Source: Huntiella abstrusa
Lineage: Eukaryota > Ascomycota > Sordariomycetes > Microascales > Ceratocystidaceae
Assembly (NCBI GenBank): GCA_025685495.1
Contig: JAJNMT010000034.1
Span: 310,001-374,000 of the forward strand
Direction: 5' to 3'
DNA length: 64,000 bases
Made by a program: the position numbers and the translations under genes. This document shows positions 19,753 through 29,909 of this stretch, piece after piece; position 1 is the first letter of the stretch; every line of letters begins with the position of its first letter. The notes beneath the pieces were generated by a model, which worked only from the letters and a program-made list of their open reading frames with translations, was not told the origin of the DNA and made no database searches.

Positions 19753-22700
19753 ATGGCCCACCCCACATCTTCCCAGTCTTCTGGGGTTGACCAGCTTCAG
19801 AATGGGCTTCATAACATGGCCATCTCAAGCTCGGATTCAGCCGCAGTGGCTTCCCATGTCCCTGATACCTCATCAGCTGGGCCAGTCAAGTCTCCTCGGG
19901 CCACCAAAAAGCGCCCCAACCAAGCCCAACGTCGGAACATGAATTCTCAGTTTGTTATTCCTGTTGACACCCGCCCGCAGTACCCGTCTAGTGCTCCTTT
20001 CAACAATGACCCTTGGCAAAACAACCGGGACCAGAGCTGGAATCACAGGCCCAATGGCAATAATTCATATGGCCAAAGACAAGATGCCAACAATTTTCAA
20101 CGTTCTGGACCTGGCTTTCGTGCTCCCCCACCTCATTTTGGTCAGCAGTATAACCAACCCAGACCTCAGCAGTTCCATCAGCAATTCCCTAACCGCCAGG
20201 CTGGGCCTGGACATCAGCAAAACTGGGGTCAGCAAGGCCAGTATGCACAGGCACCCAGATATCAATCACACCAACCTACCAACTCGCGGGGTAACAACTT
20301 TGTGCCTAGTCAATACCCCCCTGGCCCCCAACAACCACATCATGCGCCAATGAGCAACCAAGCAGCAGCCCCCAGACCGGCTTCTGGTCAGAACTATCAA
20401 AATGGAAACGGAAATGGAGGCGGCTGGTCCTCTCACCAAGCTCCACGACCAAACAGTGGCTACCGACAGAATGGACAAGACGGGTTAGCCAAAGGCATCG
20501 CCTACCTTGAGAAGATCTCCGAGGCGGCGCTTGAGGATGCCGGCATTAGTCCTGATGATTTGGCAAGCAAAGATGAATTCCGTGTCATGCTTGAAAAGAT
20601 TGCTAGAGACGCCGTTGCTCAGTATGAACAAGGAACCAACGGAAATCCGGATTTCCCACCCGAGTCTGTTGAGCTTCGTTGCTTTGGCAGTGTAGCTTCC
20701 GGATTCGCAACCAAAGGCTCAGATATGGATCTCGGATTGGTCACTCCCCTGTCTATCCCTAGGCCAGCAGACCCCGGATCAGAGATACCCCGCCTTATAG
20801 AAAAGGCACTACTTGATCATGGGTTTGGGGCTAGGCTTCTTACAAGAACGCGGATCCCCATCATCAAGCTGTGCGAGAAGCCTACCCCGGAACTCTACCA
20901 AAAACTGCTAAGTGAACGGGAAAAGTGGGAAAAGGGTGACGACTTTGAAGCCGCGCAGAACTCCGATTCGCCTGATAATGCCAATGTTGCCGGTACTACA
21001 TCTTCACAGCCCGAAGAAGCCCCCGTTTCTCCACATGACTCCTTGGAAGCAGCTTCTCCAGACTCTAAGTCGGCAGATACAGCCACTCTCCTCGTTCAGC
21101 ATGGCAAAATTCATTTATCGCAACAGAGCACGCAAAGCTTGAACTCATATTATACGATAGCGCGTAGACTCATGGTTCAGCTTGGAATTTCGGACTTGGA
21201 TGAATACTCCAAAGAAATACCAGCCAACACTATGTTGACATTAAGCAGAGTGTGCTGTGCCTTTGTTGGAGGTATCACGGATGAGGCACTGCGTAATCGG
21301 TTGAGTTCACGCCCTTACGCTAGATTCAGCGAAGCGGAGTCTGATCTTAGTGTTCCAGTTGTTGACAGCACACCTGATGATACGATCACTCCCAAAAGTC
21401 TGGCAACTTTGTATCACTTGGCAGAAGCTGAGGAGCTCCTTGCTAGATGGGATAGCCGGCCTTCTGATCTTGAAGGGGATGACGTTGAAGCTGGGGGTGT
21501 AGCTATGGCTGCAGAGATCACTGCTGTTCTGAACAAGGAATGTACCACTGTAGCTAGCTCAGTGGCGTTGGGACGCGAGGTTCATGCTGTGATCTCACGC
21601 TTCAAACAACTAGCCATTGTTCAAGTTGTTACAATGGAACAGAGGGCCAATGAATTTGCCACTGACTATTATAACCGCGCTTGTCGTCTACTGCGTAACC
21701 TCGGGCCGGGTACCCGCGGAGGCCCCATGTCAGCCGTTCAAAATTTCTTTCTCCTCCACTTTTGCCATGGAGTTCACCGTCCAGAGATCCGCGCTATTCT
21801 TTTGGAGTTCTACACCCAATGGATGACATACCCTCATATGTCTCCCACTCTCGCCGACTTGGCTTTACGTCTCAAGACCCTTCAGCTGGCTGACGATTTT
21901 GAAGTGGCGTTGGACAAAGAGATTTACTCCGAATATGAATCCAAACTAATTCGCGAGTATTTGGAGGTCATCAGACGGCCATTGACGAAACTCAATACTG
22001 CGGGGAGCAAGTCCTGGTACAAGTATGCTCTTCCCTTGTCTCATGCTGAAAGGAATCTGGTTGATCAGATCCGTTCGGTCACTGATCCCTCTGTCGTCAA
22101 CCAGAACAAGGAACGCTTCCGGGATGAATTGGAATTCCCCAAAGATGGAGTAGGCGCGCAGTGTGATATCAACTTCTCAGCCAACCTAGCGCTGCAGAAC
22201 TCTCTACTTCTTCGTTGCTACTCTCACACTGACCCGCGGGTTCGCCAGTTGGGCTTGTTTGTCAAACGTTGGGCCAAGCTCCGTCAAATCAATACGCCAT
22301 ACCGTGGCTCTCTCAGCAGTTACGGCTACGTTTTAATGGTTATCCATTATCTTGTCAATGTGGTGGAGCCTTTCGTATGCCCCAACCTTCAGGCCATGGC
22401 TGGTGAGAATGGCGGCAAAGAAACTGGTGCTGATGTTGTTGGCTGTGATGGTTATGACGTCCGGTTCATGCGCGACGAGGAGGCCCTCATCAAAGCGTGT
22501 AGCGAAAACAAGATTACCACAAACACAGACTCTATCGGGAAACTGTTATGTGGGTTCTTTGAATACTATGCTCAGCCGGGTACCATGACGACTATTCCTG
22601 GACGTCGCGGTTTTGATTGGGGACGCGAAGTTCTCAGTCTTAGAACTTCCCCGGGTGGTATTCTTACAAAGCAGGAGAAGGGATGGACTGGCGCCAAGAC

Positions 22701-23124
22701 TATCCTCGTGGTAGATGGGCCCAACAACATTTCTCCTACTAATCGTCGTCCTTCTATGACCACATCTGAGGTCCCTACTTTGACTACGACCAAGAACGAC
22801 AAGTCTCCGTCGTCCACTGCGGAACAAGCTCCAGCAACTGCACCCGAGGGAAATGACGTCTCCCTCAAAGAAGTTCGCTGTCGGTACCTTTTCGCCATTG
22901 AGGATCCATTCGAAATCGACCACAACATCGCACGCACCGTCACTCATCATGGCATCTCCAGTATCCGTGATGAATTCCGTCGTGCTTGGCGCCTGATTCA
23001 GGCAGCGCGGTCTGGGCCGCCTGGCGAGGATCTCATGGAGGCAATCTCTCTCGAGTCTCAACAGGACAAGAATTTTGTTGCTCTCATTGATAGCATCCAT
23101 GCCCATTCATCGCCGGGTATTTAG
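19753..23124 (+). CDS. Cid1-family RNA nucleotidyltransferase with large catalytic-domain insertion
   Basis: The coding region from ATG 19753 has no intron and encodes 1123 residues. Residues about 40-240 are rich in Asn, Gln, Pro, Gly and Tyr (prion-like). The polymerase-beta-type nucleotidyltransferase motif is at about 311-330: CFGSVASGFATKGSDMDLG, with Asp324 and Asp326. The third catalytic Asp is at 805 in AQCDINFSANLAL. After it come the helical core (FVKRWAKLRQINTPYRGSLSSYG) and a PAP/25A-associated region (IGKLLCGFFEYYA). The fold is that of Cid1 poly(A)/poly(U) polymerases; fungal relatives include CutA/CutB, which tag mRNA 3' ends. The gap of about 480 residues between aspartates two and three is very long (about 57 in fission-yeast Cid1) and is largely helical by eye. 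The base added cannot be predicted. Confidence 0.85.
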   Translation: MAHPTSSQSSGVDQLQNGLHNMAISSSDSAAVASHVPDTSSAGPVKSPRATKKRPNQAQRRNMNSQFVIPVDTRPQYPSSAPFNNDPWQNNRDQSWNHRPNGNNSYGQRQDANNFQRSGPGFRAPPPHFGQQYNQPRPQQFHQQFPNRQAGPGHQQNWGQQGQYAQAPRYQSHQPTNSRGNNFVPSQYPPGPQQPHHAPMSNQAAAPRPASGQNYQNGNGNGGGWSSHQAPRPNSGYRQNGQDGLAKGIAYLEKISEAALEDAGISPDDLASKDEFRVMLEKIARDAVAQYEQGTNGNPDFPPESVELRCFGSVASGFATKGSDMDLGLVTPLSIPRPADPGSEIPRLIEKALLDHGFGARLLTRTRIPIIKLCEKPTPELYQKLLSEREKWEKGDDFEAAQNSDSPDNANVAGTTSSQPEEAPVSPHDSLEAASPDSKSADTATLLVQHGKIHLSQQSTQSLNSYYTIARRLMVQLGISDLDEYSKEIPANTMLTLSRVCCAFVGGITDEALRNRLSSRPYARFSEAESDLSVPVVDSTPDDTITPKSLATLYHLAEAEELLARWDSRPSDLEGDDVEAGGVAMAAEITAVLNKECTTVASSVALGREVHAVISRFKQLAIVQVVTMEQRANEFATDYYNRACRLLRNLGPGTRGGPMSAVQNFFLLHFCHGVHRPEIRAILLEFYTQWMTYPHMSPTLADLALRLKTLQLADDFEVALDKEIYSEYESKLIREYLEVIRRPLTKLNTAGSKSWYKYALPLSHAERNLVDQIRSVTDPSVVNQNKERFRDELEFPKDGVGAQCDINFSANLALQNSLLLRCYSHTDPRVRQLGLFVKRWAKLRQINTPYRGSLSSYGYVLMVIHYLVNVVEPFVCPNLQAMAGENGGKETGADVVGCDGYDVRFMRDEEALIKACSENKITTNTDSIGKLLCGFFEYYAQPGTMTTIPGRRGFDWGREVLSLRTSPGGILTKQEKGWTGAKTILVVDGPNNISPTNRRPSMTTSEVPTLTTTKNDKSPSSTAEQAPATAPEGNDVSLKEVRCRYLFAIEDPFEIDHNIARTVTHHGISSIRDEFRRAWRLIQAARSGPPGEDLMEAISLESQQDKNFVALIDSIHAHSSPGI

Positions 23125-24166
23125 AATCCCATCTTGGCTAGTTTAGCGGTACACTATCGTACACCGGCACGTTGGGTGCCTTTGCCAATGAATTGAAGGA
23201 TTAGATCAAAAAACCCTTATACATGAATTGTCCGTGTCACGCAAAATCAGTGAATGTACATGTGAAAAGTAACGTCTAATGTATTGTAAATATTACATCA
23301 TCAAATATGAAATGAAACTTTATGCTTCAAGCAGCACGTATTCATAACAAAGGTTCGGTGTCACCAAACGTCCACCCGGCAAAAAGGAATACACATGAAA
23401 TTCAAAATGTTATGTTTCGATAATGTCTTACCCGAAGTCCATGAGCAGCCTAAACTACTTTAAACACCGGGCATTTTTGTGATTCGAACAACATATAATA
23501 ACTCGCTTTGCCAATGTTCCGTTAAGGACCTATTCATGAAGAAGAACGGAGGCCCCTGCTGCCAGTAAGGACAGCACCAATGGCATCTTGTGAACAAGAT
23601 TTGAAAAATATGAAAAGAGAGATGTGCAATAAGCGACCTCATGAAAAGAAACATAACATGCAGGCACAGAAAGCCCGCATATGGTATATCGTGAAACCAC
23701 TATGAGTGGCCAACGTCATTATGTCAATAGAAAATGGGTTATAATCAGTCTTCATGTTTTGCTCGTTCACTGTCATAGTGGTTTTCTCATAAGAAAAAAC
23801 TAACAGTGCCTCCTCCCGCTAAATCGATACATGATTCATAACACGGCGTTCGAGGCCAAAACAAGAGAAATTCCTAAGTCAATAGTGATGGTGAGGAAGC
23901 AAATAAACAAACAAAACGAGCACAAAAAAGTAGTACCAGGTAGAGAACCAAGAGTCATCTCTTGTCGAAGTGGTAGATCCGCAACTTGCTCAATGCTATG
24001 GCAAGTGATATAAAAGGCCCCATGTGAGGCCGAAGCCGCAATCCGTCTAGTTCCACCAATTTTTTTCTGATCGGCATAGTACTAGACAATGTTCGTAGAC
24101 AGCTGGATTATGAACAATTTGGTTCAGATACGTGATACGCTGACATTGAAATCCTTTTCAGGGTAT
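23125..24166. other. Convergent intergenic region, Cid1-like gene / prs1
   Basis: A 1.04-kb gap between two facing stop codons, unusually long for a convergent pair in this window. I see no gene. At about 24008-24015 there is a good TATA box (GATATAAAAGG) on the plus strand with no plus-strand coding gene after it; it would point into the 3' end of prs1. Confidence 0.4.
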
Positions 24167-25829
24167 TCAGTCAAGCTGCTGGAACAGAGGCGAAATCGAT
24201 TCACCGTAGTGGTTGCGGCGAATGGCCTCAGCAAGAAGGAGTGACAGATCAATAACAACCAGCTTTGGTGTGTTGCGAATGTCCTCCTCCGTAATAGGGA
24301 AACTGTTGGTAACAACAATCTTATCAATGCACTCACAAGCCTGCATCTGAGCAAGGCAATCGCCACCAAAGACACCATGAGTAGCCATGCAGTAAACCTT
24401 CTTGGCCTGGCCACGCTTGACAGCAGTCTCGGCAGCAGCGATCCACGAGCCGGGCTTGTCAATCATATCATCGATGATGATGACAGGCTTGTTGCGGACA
24501 TCTCCGACAAGAGTGATCTTGTGCTCGATTCTGGGATCCTTCAAAGTCTCCTCTTCTTCATCCGACACCTCTTCCTCCTCCTTAGTCTCTGGGGCAAAGA
24601 ACGAAGACGCATGCGACATCATCATGGGGTCCAGATCCGCCTGGCTACCATCGGCCGTAGAAAGGGCAGGCGAGGGGAAATCGTCGTCGACAATGTGACC
24701 ATGTACCAAACGACCCTGAGTGATCTCGTCCTGGCTGTGCACCTCGTCCTCCTCGTCGGCCTTCTCATTATCATCATCATCCTCGTCTTCGTCAAGAGTC
24801 TCAGGCTCCTCGACTTCTTCCTTGGGCTCGCTCTTCTCCGCGGCAGTCTCGGCTTCGGGAACTTCAGGGATAGTGGGGGCCGACGTAGGTTGAGTAAGGT
24901 TCCGAGAAGGCCGGTTTCTGTGGGCCAGCTTGATGGGCGAAGCCAATACGTCAGTCTTTACTTTGTGTGGGGTAATGTCATCTGATCCGCCACGGATGTG
25001 GTGATGAATGCCACCCTCCCAAGCAGGCTGACGCTCAACGTTATCAAATGGAGTAGGGACGGCGCTGTTAAGCATGCTGTTGCGCTCCCGGCGCTTGTCG
25101 GTCGTCACGATGCCAAAGTTTAGCTTAAGTGCATCGGCAAGCGAGGCGACGCGCTTAGTACCACCGGGGTTCTTGGAAACAACGACACCCTCCCGCCAGT
25201 TAGGGATGTTATGTCTAATCCAGCGAGCAATGAGGGGCTCGGCGTGGAGGTTATCGACAGTGCCTCTGAAAAAGCCTTGCATCTGCGAAGCATGAAGGTC
25301 GACCGTAATGACGTGCTTAACGCCGGCGACATTGAGCAGGTTGGCCAACATACGAGCAGTGATGGCGGAGCGCTGGCTCTTCTTCTTCGACTGACGACTG
25401 TAGGGGAAGTACGGAACAACAGCTGTGTGAGAAAATAATCAGTTAGTCACTATAATACAGTATGTACAAAACCATGACAGAGTGGCTATCAACTTACCAG
25501 TGATCTTGTTGGCAGAACCACCCTTGCAAGCGGAAATCATAATCAACAACTCCATAATAGAGTCGTTGATGCGAGGACTACCCGACTGCACCACAAAGAC
25601 ATCCTTCTCGCGGACGCTCGTCAAGATACGAACGCTGGTCTCTCCCTGCAATTGCAAAAGAAAGGTTAGCAACCAAAGCCTAGAAACACAAAAGAGCACA
25701 GGCAGAGGCACTACTCACGTTGGCAAATTGACCCAAGTCAGTCTTTGCGGGAGACATTCCCAGATGGGTGCAGATTTGACCCGTCAAGTCGGGACAAGAC
25801 GAGCCGGAGAAGATGAGAGTGCTCCGCAT
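24167..25829 (-). CDS. prs1: Ribose-phosphate pyrophosphokinase (PRPP synthetase) with acidic insertion
   Basis: Exons 25829..25719, 25645..25498 and 25422..24167 give 504 residues, against about 320 for simple PRPP synthetases. The first two exons encode the ATP-side subdomain (FANGETSVRILTSVRE; SPRINDSIMELLIMI). The ribose-phosphate site is VDLHASQMQGFF...VDNLHAEPL (about 127-150) and the pyrophosphate/ribose loop is VIIIDDMIDKPGSW (about 400-413). Between them, residues about 203-381 are a non-homologous insertion rich in Glu/Asp. Yeast Prs1 and Prs5 carry non-homologous insertions too, Prs1 in a comparable place; hence the symbol, which is tentative against prs5. The enzyme makes PRPP for purine, pyrimidine, His and Trp synthesis. 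In yeast the Prs1/Prs5 subunits also link to cell-wall integrity signalling. Confidence 0.9.
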
Positions 25830-26369
25830 GATGAATTGGCGATTATCTAGATAATTATGTAGATAAAATTGAATGCAGAGATGCAAGAAAGGACGGTTGT
25901 CAAAAGAGAACAACCCGCGGTCACAGATTTGTCGGTGATGAGGTTTGACTTGATGTGCGGAACAAGAGGAAGGAAGTTGAGAGCAAGAACTACCGCGGCG
26001 GCGCAAGTTTATAAGTTTTTTTTTTCAGCCATTGCCATTGGCTTTTTTGGCAAAGTGTGGGGTCGAATTTATGGGGCCCATATAATTGGGGAGCTAGGGA
26101 CCGCTAAAGGCCGCTGTTAGAATTCAAGCTAATACACGCGCCTGATTAAGCGGAATAGCTCGGAATCGAAATTTTGCAAACCCAGCCTTGATGTGTAACC
26201 CTACTGTTCGTTTCGATGTCGTGACACAATTTAATAGTAACTGGTGCCCCACGCTCATGACAGCGAGTGCATATGATAGGAAGCTTATAATTTTCCTGGT
26301 TGACGTGAATCCCGCAGTTTCTGCGCTTGGGCAATTTTTTTCCTTTTCTCTATTCCATTTTGACCCAAA
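25830..26369. promoter_or_regulatory. Divergent promoter, prs1 / Asteroid-like gene
   Basis: A 540-nt region between divergent starts. At about 26028-26043 the sequence GCCATTGCCATTGGC gives two CCAAT-type boxes (minus orientation), next to a T-run and TTTTTTGGCAAA. These lie about 200 nt upstream of prs1 and could bind the fungal CCAAT complex (HapB/C/E). Confidence 0.5.
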
Positions 26370-28176
26370 ATGGGTATCCCAGGGCTCCGGTTCCGGCTGC
26401 AACCATTTGCCCAGACACGGCAGTTGGATAACACTTCAGTGGTGATTGACGGTCCTGGCCTGGCTTACCATTTCCTTGCACTTCATATGCGCGGAGACTC
26501 TCCTGCGCTATATCAACCAAAATGTTTTGTTGCTACATTGATGAAGTGGCTTGAGCTACTTGAAAACCATGGCGTTGAAATGTGGGTTGCACACCCCAGG
26601 TTCACTTGATGAGTGAACAGTCGACGAATAGTTGACTGACTGATAGGATCATCCACCTACTCGTTATAGAGAAGCTATATATTTTGACGGCTATTTGCCA
26701 GAGGAAAAGTTCACCACACGTATGAAGCGTGAGGTGGCTCGCTGCCAACGCAGTACTGTCTTCTTTGATTCACATCCAAAAGGATGTGCTCTACCGACGG
26801 TCTGTCCGGAAGACAAAGATCTTGATCCATTGGCTCAGCCATGCCCATCGTCAACAACTCCAGTCACTCCATTTGTAGTAGCAGCAGTGCTCGATGCTTT
26901 TGTGGGCTCTCCAAAGTACCGTGACCGGACATTTGTGGTTCCAGGAGAGGCTGATATCTACTGCGCAACCTATGCAGCACAACGCAAGAACATCTCTGTT
27001 CTTTCAGGAGATAGCGATTTGGTGGTACATAACCTGGGTCCAGGCGGTGGTTTGGTGTACTTTTCAGATATCACCGATGGAGGGAACAAAAAGTTACAGT
27101 GCTTACGTTACGAAGCGGAAACGATCGAACGCATGCTTAACTTGCCCGAGAGTTCATTAGTCAAACTTGCTTATGAGGTTACGGAGAATTCACATGCCGA
27201 GACACGGGCTCTTGCAAAACGCATTATCCAAGACCCAGACTCTTATAATGGCCCACAGTTTGATGCCTTTGCGGAGCCTTATGGTCGGGAAATTGAGTTA
27301 CCAAGTTCAAGTGGAACTGGCAGCGTAGCTCTGGTATATCTTGATGCTCGGTCGTCAGAGACTGTTTTTCAGTATTTGGAATCAACTGATGGATCTAAGC
27401 CCCTTCATCACTTCCTTCCGGCGTTGGTTGACTCGAATTTTGACTTCTCTGGATGGATCCCGTCTTTACCTATTCGTCAAATTGCCTACTCCATCTTACC
27501 ATTTTTGAAAGAAACCAAGGCAGACGAAGTGCGAGAATTCCGGCGTACGGTACAGACAACGTCACAGGGAACGGCCGTAGCCTTGATCTCACCAGAAGAC
27601 TTTGAGGCATTCGTTGAAGCTCTAAGCCAGGGCCTAGCCCAGTCCGCAACGAAGAATGCCATTGATATCATATTGATGACGACTTTAACACTCGAGTTAG
27701 AGCATGCCTCGTCTCTTGATCGGACGCCATTGTCTTTCAAACTTCTCTCTTTAAATTTGATTGGGCCAGATAAGAGATCAAATCTTGTTGCATGGCCATT
27801 GATGCACTTTAAGGCACAGATGGAAGCTTGTGTTTACTCGCTGCGGATGCTATCGCAAATCTCAGAATTTGCCAAGGCTTCTAAAAAATTAGAAGACCTA
27901 TCTCCAAAATGCCTCCAGCAGATATCTGATATCGCGAATCTCTGCCCAGGTTTGTGTGAACTTCCGAGTGTCAAGGAGATAGAAGAGTTCTTCTTTAAGC
28001 TTCAGGGAAGCACAGAGTTTACAAAGCTTTGCCAAAAGTACTCTATCAAACCACCACGAGTCAAATCCAAGAACATAAAAAAGTCTATATCCCAGACTGG
28101 AAAGGTTCAAAAACAGACACATGGGGCGACTACTAAGAGAACCCTCCCTAAAAACCCGTTTGGTATGTTAGAGTAG
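26370..28176 (+). CDS. Asteroid-type XPG/FEN-like nuclease-domain protein
   Basis: Exons 26370..26581 and 26670..28176 encode 572 residues. The 88-nt intron uses GTGGGT and TTATAG. It is required, because reading on meets stop codons; the join gives LLENHGVEIEAIYFDGYLP, the expected strand of this family. The N-terminal XPG block starts MGIPGLRFRLQPFA and contains VIDGPGLAYHF. The internal XPG block is FVVPGEADIYCATYAA then ISVLSGDSDLVV, keeping the Gly-Glu-Ala-Asp and Asp-x-Asp metal ligands of FEN-like nucleases. The rest is helical and lineage-specific. Asteroid homologues are poorly studied in fungi; human ASTE1 has been linked to DNA end processing. I call the fold, not a reaction. Confidence 0.82.
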
Positions 28177-28281
28177 TAGATTCGTGAAATCCTGTGAGAA
28201 AGACACGGACACGTTGGGCCAAATGATTGTAATCTTTGCGATATATATTTGGATTCCTCTTCGCCGATTATAATACAAGAT

Positions 28282-29384
28282 TTATGGCTTGCGGTACAAA
28301 ACACCAGCGCCACCCTATAAATATTCAGATAAACAATTAGCCATGATCTTTGGAAGAATAAAAATGAAAGCCTACCTGGTGGCTAGGGTAGATGAGAGTA
28401 TCAGCAATGACGACATTCTGTCTTCTGGAGGCCGTGAAAACAATGACCTCCGCAATATCCTCGGGGGTCAAAGGCTCAACGCCGCTGTATGGAATTGTTA
28501 GCATCAATTCAAGACGGAGAATGTGGAATATACACGTACGCATAGACTGAATCAGCCTTGGCCTTGTCGCCATAGAAGCGCACGATAGAGAACTCCTATG
28601 TAGAGAGTCAGCATTTGAGTACTCCAAAATATTTGTTGATATGGCCTGTCTCACCGTCTCAACCTGACCGGGATCGATTTCAATGACTCTGATGCGTGTG
28701 GAAACGAGCTCCTTGCGCAAGCTGTCACTGAAGCTGCGCACAGCAGCCTTGGTAGCACAGTAGATGCTTCCACCAGCATAAGGTTCACGGCCTGATGATA
28801 TGTGTTAGTGATGAAGTTCATGTCTCAGGAATACATGTTTAACTGACCAGCAATGGAACCAACGTTGATAATGTCTCCAGAGCCACCCTCAGGGCGTTTC
28901 TTGAAGATAGGTAGAACAGCCTGAGTCATGTTAATCAGACCGGTGACGTTGGTCTGGAACATGATGTTGATGTCCTCTTCGGCAATGTCCGGGGCTTGGG
29001 CAACACCCTTGACAAGACCACTTCATTTTGCGTTAGTAGCCAATCAAAATCTCTATGACACACCATGAAAACTTACGCATTGTTAATCAAAATGTCGATT
29101 TCCTTGAACTCCGCAGGCAGACTGGGAACGAACTGTTTGACCTCTTCTGGCCTGCTCACATCAAGCTTAACGGCCAAGACCTTGACGCCCTCGCCGACCT
29201 CTTCCTTGATCTGAGCAGCAATCTCGTTCAGGGTCTCCAACCGGCGAGCAGCCAGAATGAGCTTGAGATCCTTGGGGGCAGTTCTAGCAAACTCTAGTGC
29301 GGTGCTGCGACCAATGCCACTAGAGGCACCAGTAACCAGAATGGTCTTGCCTTCAAGGCGTTTGGCAGCGGCAGCGAAAGACAT
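28282..29384 (-). CDS. NADP-dependent short-chain dehydrogenase (YMR226C-type)
   Basis: Six exons (29384..29077, 29020..28848, 28791..28655, 28595..28540, 28484..28376, 28314..28282) encode 271 residues, the most fragmented gene here; exon 4 is 56 nt and exon 6 is 33 nt. All five introns are 55-61 nt with good signals. The cofactor motif is TGASSGIG (about 19-26), with Ala-Ala-Arg-Arg after strand 2 suggesting NADP preference. NNAG, the Ser of NVGSIAG and YCATK complete the active site. The C-terminus IYPSHQGGAGVLYRK matches the yeast YMR226C group, which oxidises L-allo-threonine, serine and other 3-hydroxy acids. The start at 29384 fits the family; the frame stays open upstream. Confidence 0.92.
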
Positions 29385-29909
29385 TTTGCGAATGAATGAT
29401 TTGGTTTGGAAGATACGATGGATAGAATTAAAAGTTAGAGTACGTAGAAATTTCATGTCACGATAATGTAGTTCAAAGATAACACTCTTATCAGTGTTGT
29501 CGCAATTTGACGTTGAATATACGTCAACGAGCGCATTCATGTCATGCCCCACATATCATACAACGGCTAACCCGGGATATTGATAGCGCCATATAGCGGG
29601 GTATGGGAAGCCTGTACCTGTATAAGACGGTCAAATCCCGCTTTTGTTTGCATGAATGTCATGTCGGCTTTGACGTCAGGCCGTCCAGCTCCCAGAGGAG
29701 CTATCCTAAAGCTTAAACCCTGCAAACTTTAGGTGGGGCCACTGTAAAATGAAAACCCTAATGTCAGTGTCAGGGAAGGCAGCCAACCCTGGAAACAACC
29801 GCTTATGGCAGCACAACACATCAGCTTGATCTGGATGAGTATATCATCTTGAATTAAAACTCTATTGACATTGTCATCAGTCTTGTACCATAGTCGAATC
29901 ATACTAGCC
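29385..29909. promoter_or_regulatory. Divergent promoter, dehydrogenase / ula1
   Basis: A 525-nt region between divergent starts. I see no gene. GATATTGATAGCGCCATATAGCG near 29576-29598 and two GACGTCA-type words (TTGACGTTGAATATACGTCAACG near 29507-29529; TTTGACGTCAGG near 29668-29679) stand out. The second is a CRE/ATF-like site. Confidence 0.4.

Noticed and set aside
26582..26669. Frame break in the Asteroid-like gene as a pseudogene sign
   Set aside because: A GTGGGT...TTATAG intron restores the frame exactly at the conserved IYFDGYLP strand.
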